From positions 1,488,001 through 1,552,000 of the forward strand of contig NZ_CP021108.1 in assembly GCF_002119685.1 (NCBI RefSeq): a DNA stretch of 64,000 nucleotides, in the 5' to 3' direction. Source of the DNA: Bordetella genomosp. 8. Lineage in GTDB: Bacteria; Pseudomonadota; Gammaproteobacteria; Burkholderiales; Burkholderiaceae_B. The translations under genes were made by a program, and so were the position numbers. Positions 51,240-60,510 of this stretch are shown piece by piece; the stretch's first letter is position 1; every line of letters starts with the position of its first letter. The notes beneath the pieces were generated by a model. It saw only the letters and a list, made by a program, of their open reading frames with translations. It did no database searches and was not told where the DNA came from.

Positions 51240-52706
51240 TCAGAGATACGGCGTCGCCAGCCAGATCACCTTGTTGCGCAGCCGGACCAGGAAGGGCGCC
51301 GACGACAGCAGTTCCAGCGTCTGCGGCCTGGCCGTGGCGATGGTCGCATCGATCCGCTTGCCGAGCGCCAGGGCGACCTGGCGGTCGTAGATTTCCGTGT
51401 CCAGCTCGAAATTCAGCCGCAGGCTGCGCGGGTCCAGGTTGGACGATCCCGCGTACGACCAGGCGTCGTCGACCGTCATGAGCTTGGAGTGATCGAACAT
51501 CCCGGTCGTGCGCCATACCCGGCAGCCGCAGCGGATGACCTGGTCCAGCTGTGCCGTCATGGCGTAGTCCACCAGGCGCAGGTTGTTCCTGCCGGGAATG
51601 ACGATATCCACGCGCACCCCGCGCCGCGCAGCCGTGGCCAGCGCGCCGATCAGCGTCTGGTCCGGCAGGAAGTAGGGCGACTGGATGCGTACGTGGCGCT
51701 GGGCCACCGCCAGTGCGCCCAGCAGCATGTTGTGGGTGCTGCCCAGCGAACGGTCGGGACCGGACGGCACGCAGCGCACCGCGGCGCTGCCCGGCGTCGG
51801 GTCCGCGGCGTTGGCCGCGTAGTTGAACCACAGGCTGCCCGCCAGGGATTCGCCCGTCGTGAAATCCCAGTCGTGGGCGAATACCGACAGCAGCTGGATC
51901 ACCAGCGGTCCTTCGACGCGGAAATGCGTATCGCGGTTGGTCTCCTGGCGCGCCAGGGCGCTGACGAAGGCGGCGCGGATGTTCATGCCGCCGGAAAACC
52001 CGATACGGCTGTCCACGACCAGGATCTTGCGGTGGCTGCGCAGATTGGCGTACGGCATGCGCAGGAAGCCCAGCGGATTGGTCATGAAACGCGCCGTCGG
52101 CACGCCGCCTTTCTTCAGCATCCGGATGATGGGCGGACGCGAATAATGCGCGCCCACGGCGTCGATCAGGACGCGGACCTGTACGCCGCGCGCCTGCGCT
52201 TCGATCAAGGCCTGCGCGAATTCGCGGCCGATGGGATCGTTGTCGAAGATATAGCTTTGCAGCGCCACGGTATAGCGGGCCTGGCGGATGGCCTGGATCA
52301 TGGCCGGATACGCTTCATCGCCGCCGTCCAGCATCCGCACGGAATTGCCACCCACCAGCTGGAAGTGGCTGACCTTGTCCGCCAGGATTTTCAAGGAGGC
52401 GAACTGCGGCGCGGACAGCGGGACGACGTCCAGTTCCACCGCCGAGGGCTCGCGCGCATAGGCCACCATGGCGTCGTCGCGCTGCTGCGAAACGCGTGTG
52501 ATGCGTATGCGGTTGACGCCGGCGACGAAATAGGCGGCCGCGCCGAACAGCGGCGAAAACAGCGTGATGCCGACCCAGCCGATGGCGGCGCGCACGTCGT
52601 TCTTGGTCATGGCGGCATGTACCGCGGCGCCGGCGCCGGCGACCAGGCTGACCGTGAAAACGATATGCGGCCAATAGGTTAGAAGGATCTGATGCAGTTC
52701 GCGCAT
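51240..52706 (-). CDS. Cardiolipin synthase (PLD family)
   Basis: This 488-residue protein has two N-terminal transmembrane helices (IVFTVSLVAGAGAAVHAAMT and AIGWVGITLFSPLFGAAAYF). Two phospholipase D motifs follow: HRKILVVDSRIGFSGG and HSKLMTVDDAWSYAGSSN. It condenses two phosphatidylglycerol molecules to cardiolipin at the inner membrane. ATG 52706 gives the standard MRELHQILLTYW start. It converges on nasT with 7 bp between stops. Confidence 0.92.
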   Translation of the reverse strand: MRELHQILLTYWPHIVFTVSLVAGAGAAVHAAMTKNDVRAAIGWVGITLFSPLFGAAAYFVAGVNRIRITRVSQQRDDAMVAYAREPSAVELDVVPLSAPQFASLKILADKVSHFQLVGGNSVRMLDGGDEAYPAMIQAIRQARYTVALQSYIFDNDPIGREFAQALIEAQARGVQVRVLIDAVGAHYSRPPIIRMLKKGGVPTARFMTNPLGFLRMPYANLRSHRKILVVDSRIGFSGGMNIRAAFVSALARQETNRDTHFRVEGPLVIQLLSVFAHDWDFTTGESLAGSLWFNYAANAADPTPGSAAVRCVPSGPDRSLGSTHNMLLGALAVAQRHVRIQSPYFLPDQTLIGALATAARRGVRVDIVIPGRNNLRLVDYAMTAQLDQVIRCGCRVWRTTGMFDHSKLMTVDDAWSYAGSSNLDPRSLRLNFELDTEIYDRQVALALGKRIDATIATARPQTLELLSSAPFLVRLRNKVIWLATPYL

Positions 52707-52852
52707 ATGGTTATTGGGTTTGTTGCCGGGCGAGTTGCAAGCGTGCTGGCCGGCCCCGCGGAGCCGCCTTGGTCGGGAGGATACCAAGCCCGGGCGTGAA
52801 ACTGGGCCGATGGCGCCATCAACGCCGCGCTTCAGGTGGCGGGGAACAACAC

Positions 52853-52883
52853 TTGAAATGAGGTCGGCAACTCGTGCTAGAAT
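52853..52883 (+). promoter_or_regulatory. Probable promoter of tRNA-His
   Basis: TTGAAA (52853-52858) and TGC-TAGAAT (52878-52883, an extended -10) are separated by 19 bp, a longer spacer than optimal. The predicted start lies about ten bases before the tRNA. Confidence 0.5.
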
Positions 52884-52899
52884 CTCGCTTCTTTGCTGC

Positions 52900-52976
52900 G
52901 GTGGCTGTAGCTCAGTTGGTAGAGTCCCGGATTGTGATTCCGGTTGTCGTGGGTTCGAGTCCCATCAGCCACCCCA
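52900..52976 (+). tRNA. tRNA-His (anticodon GTG)
   Basis: Cloverleaf complete. G at -1 (52900) precedes acceptor GTGGCTG, which pairs with CAGCCAC; discriminator C and CCA are encoded. Anticodon stem CCGGA/TCCGG encloses TTGTGAT with GTG at 52934-52936. The G-1 with C73 is the histidine identity pair. Confidence 0.97.
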
Positions 52977-53005
52977 ATAGCACTTCCGCAGTAGTTCATT
53001 GAATC

Positions 53006-53035
53006 AGGCGCCTACCGTTCTCGGGGCGCCTTTTT
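53006..53035 (+). terminator. Intrinsic terminator after tRNA-His
   Basis: AGGCGCC and GGCGCCT form a 7-bp stem with a further CCG/CGG inside the loop, followed by a T-run. Begins 30 bp after the tRNA. Confidence 0.85.
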
Positions 53036-53178
53036 CATTTGCGCATTCGGCGGGACGCGGCCTGTCCGAGGCCCATGCGCCTAGGGAATCCACCGATGGC
53101 CGCGCGGCACGCGTCTGCCTAGACTTAATATGTATAAACATAAATATAAGTCTGGTCTATTGACCCACGGAGGAGACG

Positions 53179-54222
53179 ATGCCCAAGCTTGCCCGTTCGA
53201 TCGCGGTGATGGCCGCCATGTTCGCGTACGTCGCGATCGCGATGCAGGTCTCGCGTGCGCAGAGCGTCGATATCAAACAACCGCTGACCATCGCCAGCCA
53301 GGGCAGCTTCTTCGTCGGCGGCCGGGAGGTGAAGTCCGAGACCTTGTCCACGCTGCCGCAGGTCGACCCAAAGGGCACGGTGACGGTGGAGCAGATGTAT
53401 GTGCAATACCAGGTGCCGGTCGACGCCAAGCCGGTCCAGGTGGTGTTCATTCACGGCTGCTGCCTGACGGGCGCCTCCTGGGAGACGACGCCGGACGGCC
53501 GCATGGGGTGGTCGGAGTATTTCGTGCGCAAGGGTTATCCGACCTACGTCATCGACCAGGCGGCGCGAGGCCGCTCGGCGATGAACGCGGCGGCGGTCTA
53601 CGGCGTCAAGACAGGCAAGTTGCAGCCGGATGCGCTGCCCGTCGGTTTCCAGGCAGGGCGCGAGGTCGCCTGGCCGCTGTTCCGCTTCGGCCCGCGCTAT
53701 CCCGAAGCCTATGCGGGCTCGCAGTACCCGGTCGAGGCCCAGGAGCAACTCTGGAAGCAGATGGTCCCGGACTGGGCCTATTCGATGTCCATGCCGAACC
53801 CGACCGTGCCCGCGTTGAACCTGCTGGCCCAGCGGCTCGGACGCACGGTCCTGGTCAGCCACTCGCAATCCGGGATCTATCCGTTCCAGGCCGCCGCGCG
53901 CAGCCGCACGGGGATCGCGGCCATCATTTCCATCGAGCCCGCCGCATGTCCGGCGGCCGACGGCGACCTGGCGCCCTATACGGGCATCCCCGTCATGGTC
54001 CTGTTCGGCGACTATGTCGCGCAGTCCGCCGTGTGGGCGCCGCGGCTGGCGTCATGCGAGGCATTCGCCCAGGCCGTCAACAAGGCCGGCGGGAAGGCCA
54101 GGGTCCTGCAATTGCCGCAGGCAGGCATGCATGGCAACACGCACATGCTGATGCAGGACCGCAATAACCTGCAGGTCGCCGATCTGCTGTCGAAATGGAT
54201 CGATGACAGCGTGGATCGATGA
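53179..54222 (+). CDS. Exported alpha/beta-hydrolase (esterase-like)
   Basis: This 347-residue protein has a signal peptide (SIAVMAAMFAYVAIAMQVSR, cleaved near AQ/S). An alpha/beta-hydrolase fold follows: oxyanion-side VVFIHGCCLTGASWE, nucleophile Ser in LVSHSQSGIYP (SxSxG variant of GxSxG) and His in GMHGNTHML. Gly at the first motif position is replaced by Ser. It acts probably in the periplasm on an ester. GGAGGAG before the ATG is strong. Substrate unknown; faces the GntR gene. Confidence 0.88.
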   Translation: MPKLARSIAVMAAMFAYVAIAMQVSRAQSVDIKQPLTIASQGSFFVGGREVKSETLSTLPQVDPKGTVTVEQMYVQYQVPVDAKPVQVVFIHGCCLTGASWETTPDGRMGWSEYFVRKGYPTYVIDQAARGRSAMNAAAVYGVKTGKLQPDALPVGFQAGREVAWPLFRFGPRYPEAYAGSQYPVEAQEQLWKQMVPDWAYSMSMPNPTVPALNLLAQRLGRTVLVSHSQSGIYPFQAAARSRTGIAAIISIEPAACPAADGDLAPYTGIPVMVLFGDYVAQSAVWAPRLASCEAFAQAVNKAGGKARVLQLPQAGMHGNTHMLMQDRNNLQVADLLSKWIDDSVDR

Positions 54223-54240
54223 CAGCGCGCCTGGCCCGCG

Positions 54241-55038
54241 CTAGGCCACGTTCAGCGACATCGAGTACTTCATCTTGTCGTGCGGAAAGGTGGTGATGGT
54301 GGCCAGCAATAGCAAGCCGCCGCTGCCGTAATAGCGCCGCGTGATCACGAAGCCCGCCGTCTCCGGTTCCACCTGCAGTTGCCGGGCGATGGGCGCGGCG
54401 ATGGGCGTGGCCGAGAACTCCTGGTTCACCTCGTGGATGCGGTTGCCGAAGTGATCCTCGATCAGGCGCAGCAGCGAAATGCGCGGCTGGATGTCGGCGC
54501 GCAGGTCGGCATGCGCCGGATTGGCGTAGATCACCGTGCACGCCACCGGCGTGTCCTGGTCGTCCAGCGTCTTGACCGAATTGATGTGTAGCCACGGTTG
54601 GCCGGGCTCGGCGCCCAGGGCCTCGGCCTGCCGCTTGCCGAGCTTGATCGTGCGCACGTCCCGCACCAGCAGGGCGGCGTTGCGCGCATATTGCAGCAGG
54701 TCGGGAAACTGCGAGATGCGCTGCGTGAAACGGGTGCTGGCGTGGGCGGTCTCGACCCGCGTGCCCACGCCCGGGCGGCGCGACACCATCCCGGCCACCG
54801 TCAACATGCGGATGGCCTCGCGGATGGTGTGACGGCTGGCGCCGAATTTCTCGCACAGTTCGTGTTCGGTGGGCAGCAGCGTCATGACCGGATAGCGGCC
54901 GCTGCCGATGTCGCGCGCAAGCTGCTGGTAAATACTTTTGTAGCGTGGACTGCCAGCCTCGTCGTCCAGCCCCGTGGCCTGGCCGCGTGCCTCGCGCGCG
55001 TCGGCGGGAGCGAGCACGCCTTCGGAGGATCGGGTCAT
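54241..55038 (-). CDS. GntR-family regulator with UTRA domain
   Basis: This 265-residue protein has the GntR helix-turn-helix (YKSIYQQLARDIGSGRYPVM, then EKFGASRHTIREAIRMLTVA). A C-terminal UTRA ligand domain follows (LGAEPGQPWLHINSVKTL and FVITRRYYGSGGLLLLATIT). ATG 55038 is preferred because AAGGA is seven bases upstream; two further in-frame ATGs at 55062 and 55080 are possible. It is divergent from the ABC/oxidase operon at 55267, with TGTCCGGACA operators between. It probably represses both genes until an amine-type ligand binds. Confidence 0.92.
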   Translation of the reverse strand: MTRSSEGVLAPADAREARGQATGLDDEAGSPRYKSIYQQLARDIGSGRYPVMTLLPTEHELCEKFGASRHTIREAIRMLTVAGMVSRRPGVGTRVETAHASTRFTQRISQFPDLLQYARNAALLVRDVRTIKLGKRQAEALGAEPGQPWLHINSVKTLDDQDTPVACTVIYANPAHADLRADIQPRISLLRLIEDHFGNRIHEVNQEFSATPIAAPIARQLQVEPETAGFVITRRYYGSGGLLLLATITTFPHDKMKYSMSLNVA

Positions 55039-55069
55039 GGGTGGTTCCTTTGCTCTTTCCATCGGGGTT

Positions 55070-55079
55070 TGTCCGGACA
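55070..55079. promoter_or_regulatory. GntR/UTRA operator copy (TGTCCGGACA)
   Basis: A perfect 10-bp palindrome that lies next to the regulator's own upstream start region. It is identical to the core at 55119-55128, 49 bp away, suggesting DNA looping or two-site repression. Confidence 0.65.
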
Positions 55080-55115
55080 ATAACCGATTGACAAGGCCAT
55101 GACGCTGGATCCATT

Positions 55116-55145
55116 ATTTGTCCGGACATTCATGTACGGACAAAT
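55116..55145. promoter_or_regulatory. Main GntR/UTRA operator (30-bp near-perfect palindrome)
   Basis: Half ATTTGTCCGGACATT and half CATGTACGGACAAAT are complementary except for one internal pair and the centre. It contains TGTCCGGACA (55119-55128) and TGTACGGACA (55133-55142). It lies 122 bp before the transporter start and is probably the control site of the whole operon. Confidence 0.7.
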
Positions 55146-55266
55146 TGTACGGCGGACATGGGGTCGCGGGGCAAGCGGGTCCGCTTTTTTTTCGCGGCGA
55201 GTTCATCCCCGGATGCAAATGGCACAGGCGGTTCCCGCAGTTCTCTTCCAATAAACGGGGGTTTTC

Positions 55267-56298
55267 ATGGGCAAGGTACTCGCAGTCCTGACGGCGGCCA
55301 CGGTGGCCATTGGTATGTGCGCCACCGCGCAGGCGCAGCAGAAACTGGTGGTCGCCGGCTACGGCGGTTCGTTCGAAGACATCATGCGCAAGGACATCTT
55401 CCCGCCCTTCGCCAAGCAGCATGGCGTCGAGCTGGATTACGTGGCCGGCAACTCCACCAACACGGTGGCGCGCTTGCAGGCACAGAAGAGCAACCAGCAG
55501 ATCGATGTTGCCATCATCGACGACGGTCCGATGTACCAGGCCATCGCGCTGGGCTTTTGCGAGCCCATCAAGGGCCTGCCGGTCGACGACATCTACGGCA
55601 CCGCGCGCTACAAGGACGACAAGGCCGTGGCCATCGGTATCGTCGCCACCGGCATCATGTACAACAAGAAGGTCTTCGATGAGCGCAAATGGGCCGCGCC
55701 CACCTCATGGAAGGACCTGAAGGATCCCAAGTACAAGAAACAGCTGGTGGTGCCGCCGCTGAACAACACCTACGGCCTGCACGCCCTGGTGGAATACGCC
55801 CGCGAAGGCGGCGGGGGCGAGAAGAAGATCGATCCCGGCTTCAAGACCTTCAAGGACGAGATCGGTCCCAACGTACTGGTGTACGAACCTTCGCCCGGCA
55901 AGATGACCGAGCTGTTCGCCAGTGGCCAGGCCACCATCGCGGTGTGGGGCAGCGGCCGCGTCAAGGCCTTCGCCGATACCGGCTTCCCGGTGGGCTTCGT
56001 CTACCCCCAGGAAGGCGCCTATGCCTTGCTGTCGTCGGTGTGCCCGGTGGCCAAGGCCAACGCCAATCCGCTGGCGCAGGCTTTCGTCAACTACCTGGTC
56101 AGCCCCAAGGTGCAGGAGCAACTGGCCACCGCCTATGGCTACGGCCCGGTCAACAAGCAGGCCAAGGTGGTCGACGATCCGCGCGTGCCGCTGCCGATCG
56201 GCAAGCGCGCCGCCGAGCTGATCGTGATCGACTGGGACACCGTCAACCAGAACCGGGACGACTGGAACAAGCGCTGGACGCGTGAAATCGAGCGTTGA
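55267..56298 (+). CDS. ABC transporter substrate-binding protein (polyamine/opine type)
   Basis: This 343-residue periplasmic protein has a signal peptide (VLAVLTAATVAIGMCATAQA/Q), then LVVAGYGGSFEDIMRKDIFP, VAIIDDGPMYQAIALGFCEP and AYGYGPVNKQAKVV. The architecture is that of PotD/iron(III)-binding group 2 proteins, which bind polyamines, opines or thiamine. A GGGGG stretch sits before the ATG. It is the first gene of a long operon with ATPase, two permeases and oxidases. Ligand unknown. Confidence 0.92.
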   Translation: MGKVLAVLTAATVAIGMCATAQAQQKLVVAGYGGSFEDIMRKDIFPPFAKQHGVELDYVAGNSTNTVARLQAQKSNQQIDVAIIDDGPMYQAIALGFCEPIKGLPVDDIYGTARYKDDKAVAIGIVATGIMYNKKVFDERKWAAPTSWKDLKDPKYKKQLVVPPLNNTYGLHALVEYAREGGGGEKKIDPGFKTFKDEIGPNVLVYEPSPGKMTELFASGQATIAVWGSGRVKAFADTGFPVGFVYPQEGAYALLSSVCPVAKANANPLAQAFVNYLVSPKVQEQLATAYGYGPVNKQAKVVDDPRVPLPIGKRAAELIVIDWDTVNQNRDDWNKRWTREIER

Positions 56299-56337
56299 GG
56301 CAACGGCGGCGCGGGCGCGCCGCCAGCGGGAGCATCC

Positions 56338-57389
<1,052 letters not shown>

Positions 57390-57393
<4 letters not shown>

Positions 57394-58256
57394 GCGCGCG
57401 CGCCAACCCCTGGCTGCTGAGCGCACCGGCGCTGGTCGTCTATGCCACCTTCCTGGTGGTGCCGATGGCGCTGGTATTCCTGATCAGCTTCTTCGACTTC
57501 CAGTTCTACGGTGGCATCCAGGCCACCTTCACCTGGAAGAACTACGTCGACATCCTGAGCGACGGCTACTACTACGAAATCTACGCCCGCACCTTCGGCG
57601 TGGCGGCGCTGGTGACGGTGGCCTGCCTGGTGCTTGGCACGGCCGAAGCCTACGTGCTGTCGCGCATGGCCAATCCCTGGAAGAGCCTGTTCTTGATGGT
57701 GGTGCTGGGACCGCTGCTGATTTCGGTGGTGGTGCGCACGCTGGGCTGGGCGCTGCTGTTCGGCTCGACCGGCCTGATCAACAAGGCGCTGATGGGCACC
57801 GGCCTGGTCTCCACGCCGATCGACCTGATGTACAGCAACCTGGGCGTGGGCATCGCGCTCACGCATGTGCTGGTGCCGTTCATGGTGATCTCCGTCTGGG
57901 CGTCGTTGCAGCGGATCAATCCGTCGACGGAGGCCGCCGCGCTGTCGCTGGGCGCGAGCCAGTTCACCGTGATACGGCGCGTGATCGTGCCGCAGGTCAT
58001 GCCGGGCATCCTGTCCGGTTCGATCATGGTGTTCGCGATGGCCTCCAGTTCGTTCGCCACGCCCGCCATCATCGGCGGCCGGCGCCTGAAGAACGTGGCC
58101 ACCGCCGCCTATGACGAATTCCTGAATACGCTCAACTGGCCGCTCGGCGCGGCGCTGGCGGTGCTGCTGCTGATGGCGACCGTGGTGGTGCTGCTGTCGG
58201 CCAACCGGCTGATCGAACGCCGTTACGGCGCTGTCTTCAATCCGTCGGGAGCCTGA
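57390..58256 (+). CDS. ABC transporter permease (PotB type)
   Basis: This 288-residue protein has about six transmembrane helices starting MSARANPWLLSAPALVVYAT. The EAA-type loop EAAALSLGASQFTVIRRVIV is followed by PGILSGSIMVFAMASSSFAT. ATG 57390 overlaps the ATPase stop. It pairs with the next permease to form the channel. Confidence 0.93.
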
Positions 58257-58257
58257 C

Positions 58258-59058
58258 ATGAACTTCCGCAACGGTCCCATCGGCCTGCTGTTCCATACGC
58301 TGTTCATCCTGTTCATCCTGGCGCCCATCGTGATGGTGTGCGCGGTCGCGTTCACGTCCGAAGGCTTCATCTCGCTGCCCAGCGGCGGGCTGTCGCTGCG
58401 CTGGTTCCGCGCCATCCTCGACAACCCGCGCTTCATCGACGCGTTCTGGTTCAGCCTGGGCCTGGGTACGCTGTCGGCGACCCTGGCGATCGGGCTGGCG
58501 GTGCCGGGCGCGTTGGCGCTGGCGCGCAACCGCTTCCGTGGCCGCGAAGCCTTGCTGGCCTTCTTCCTGTCGCCGCTGATGATCCCGCACGTGGTGCTGG
58601 GACTGGCCTTCCTGAAGTTCTTCACCACCGTGGACCTGGCCGGCACCTATGTCGGGCTGGTGGTGGCGCACGTGATCCTGGTGATGCCTTATGCGCTGCG
58701 GCTGGTGCTGGCGTCGGCCACGGGCATCGACCCCGCGCTGGAGCGCGCGGCGCAGTCGCTGGGCGCGTCGAACTGGACCGCGTTCCGCCGCGTGGTGCTG
58801 CCGCTGTTGCTGCCGGGCGTGGTGAGCGGCTGGGTGATCGCCTTCATCACCAGCTTCGACGAGCTGACCATGTCGATCTTCATCGCCTCGCCGTCCACCA
58901 CCACGCTGCCGGTGCGCATCTTCCTGCACATCGAGGACACCATCGATCCGCTGGTGACGGCCGTGTCGGCCGTACTGATCTACGTGACGATCATCGCCAT
59001 CTTCATCCTGGATCGCGTGGTGGGCCTGGAAAAGCTGTTTGTCGGAAAGGGACGTTAA
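58258..59058 (+). CDS. ABC transporter permease (PotC type)
   Basis: This 266-residue permease has the EAA loop ERAAQSLGASNWTAFRRVVL and the late helix GVVSGWVIAFITSFDELTMS, both typical of PotC. It starts 1 bp after the stop of the PotB-type gene. It completes the membrane part of the importer. Confidence 0.93.
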   Translation: MNFRNGPIGLLFHTLFILFILAPIVMVCAVAFTSEGFISLPSGGLSLRWFRAILDNPRFIDAFWFSLGLGTLSATLAIGLAVPGALALARNRFRGREALLAFFLSPLMIPHVVLGLAFLKFFTTVDLAGTYVGLVVAHVILVMPYALRLVLASATGIDPALERAAQSLGASNWTAFRRVVLPLLLPGVVSGWVIAFITSFDELTMSIFIASPSTTTLPVRIFLHIEDTIDPLVTAVSAVLIYVTIIAIFILDRVVGLEKLFVGKGR

Positions 59059-59060
59059 CG

Positions 59061-60218
59061 ATGGACGAAACACAAGAAGGGGCGCCGCGCGCGCCGGCGC
59101 ATCGCGGCATCCACGATGCCGTGGTGGTCGGCGGCGGCCTGGTCGGCTCGGCCATTGCCTACGGGCTGCGGCGCGAGCTGGACCACGTCGCGGTGCTCGA
59201 CGAAGGCGACGTGGCCTACCGCGCCTCGCGCGGCAACTTCGGCCTGGTATGGGTGCAGAGCAAGGGCATGGGGCTGCCGCGCTACGGCGTGTGGACCATG
59301 GCCTCGGTCACCGCCTGGCCGCAACTCGCGGCCGAGCTGCTGGAGCAGACCGGCGTGGACGTGCGCCTGGAGCAGCGAGGCGGCCTGCATGTGCTGCTGA
59401 GCGACGAGGAAATGGAAGCGCGCGCCACCTTCATGCGCACGCTGCTGGGTCAGCCCGGCATGGCGCAGTACGACTGGAAGATGCTGGATCGCCACGAGCT
59501 GGCCGACCTGGTGCCCGGCATCGGTCCCGAGGTACGCGGCGCCACCTGGACGCCGGTGGACGGCATCGCCAATCCGCTCAAGCTGCTGCGCGCGCTGCAT
59601 ATGTCGTTCGCGCAACGGGCGGTGGATTACCTGCCGCGCTGTCCGGCCCAGGACATCCGCCAGCGCGACGGCGTATTCGAAGTCGCCACGCCGACCGGCA
59701 CGGTGCGTGGGCGCAGGCTGGTGCTGGCCAGCGGCCTGTCGAACAAGGCGCTGGGCGAACAGGTCGGCCTGACGGTGCCGGTGCGTCCGCAGCGCGGCCA
59801 GATCGTGGTGCTGGAGCGCACCCGCCGCCTGCTGGAAACGCCGCTTTCCACGCTGCGGCAGATGGACGAGGGCACCTGGCTGATCGGCGATTCGCAGGAA
59901 GAGGCCGGCTACGTGGACAACCAGGTGGGCCTGCCTATCCTGGGCACGCTGGCCGACCGCGCCGTGCGCACCCTGCCCGCGCTGCGCGAGGTACGGGTGG
60001 TGCGCAGCTGGGCGGCGCTGCGCGTGATGTCCAAGGACGGTTTCCCCGTCTACCAACAATCCGAGACGTGCCCCGGCGCCTTCGTCGCCACCTGCCACAG
60101 CGGCGTCACGCTGGCCGCCGCGCACGCGCTCAAACTGGCGCCCATGATCGCCGCCGGCCGGCTGGCCGACGACATGGCGCCTTTCTCGACCCGGAGGTTC
60201 CATGTTCAAGAGGCTTGA
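59061..60218 (+). CDS. FAD-dependent oxidase, DAO family (opine/hydroxyproline dehydrogenase beta-like subunit)
   Basis: This 385-residue flavoprotein has VVVGGGLVGSAIAYGLRREL and RASRGNFGLVWVQSKG near the start. The latter GNFGLVWVQ segment is shared by subunits of heterotrimeric opine/cyanide-forming/D-hydroxyproline dehydrogenases. The C-terminus shows RSWAALRVMSKDGFPVYQQS and TCHSGVTLAAAHALKLAP. Start ATG 59061; its end overlaps the [2Fe-2S] subunit gene by 17 bp. It probably holds the amine-oxidising active site. Confidence 0.9.
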   Translation: MDETQEGAPRAPAHRGIHDAVVVGGGLVGSAIAYGLRRELDHVAVLDEGDVAYRASRGNFGLVWVQSKGMGLPRYGVWTMASVTAWPQLAAELLEQTGVDVRLEQRGGLHVLLSDEEMEARATFMRTLLGQPGMAQYDWKMLDRHELADLVPGIGPEVRGATWTPVDGIANPLKLLRALHMSFAQRAVDYLPRCPAQDIRQRDGVFEVATPTGTVRGRRLVLASGLSNKALGEQVGLTVPVRPQRGQIVVLERTRRLLETPLSTLRQMDEGTWLIGDSQEEAGYVDNQVGLPILGTLADRAVRTLPALREVRVVRSWAALRVMSKDGFPVYQQSETCPGAFVATCHSGVTLAAAHALKLAPMIAAGRLADDMAPFSTRRFHVQEA

Positions 60219-60510
60219 CGAAGCACAGCGGCAGGCGCAGGGCACGCCGGTGCGGGTGACGGTCAATGGCGCCGAATTGCTGTGCCGCGCCGGCGACAGC
60301 GTGGCCGCGGCATTGTTCGCCGGTGGGGTGCAGGCCTGTCGCGATACGGCGGTGGGCGAGGTGCCGCGTGGACCCTATTGCATGATGGGCGTGTGCTACG
60401 ACTGCCTGGTCACGATCGATGGCCAGGCCAACCAGCAGGGCTGCATGATGGCCGTGCGCGAAGGCATGAAGATCGAGCGCCAGCTGGGCGCGCGCAAGGT
60501 GCAGGCATGA
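60202..60510 (+). CDS. [2Fe-2S] small subunit (opine oxidase gamma/HcnA-like)
   Basis: This 102-residue ferredoxin-like protein has the cysteines in GVQACRDTAVGEVPRGPYCM and VCYDCLVT, with another in NQQGCMMAVREGM. It is the plant-type [2Fe-2S] half found in HcnA and hydroxyproline-dehydrogenase gamma subunits. It is encoded overlapping both neighbours, so the three subunits are made together. Confidence 0.92.
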   Translation: MFKRLDEAQRQAQGTPVRVTVNGAELLCRAGDSVAAALFAGGVQACRDTAVGEVPRGPYCMMGVCYDCLVTIDGQANQQGCMMAVREGMKIERQLGARKVQA

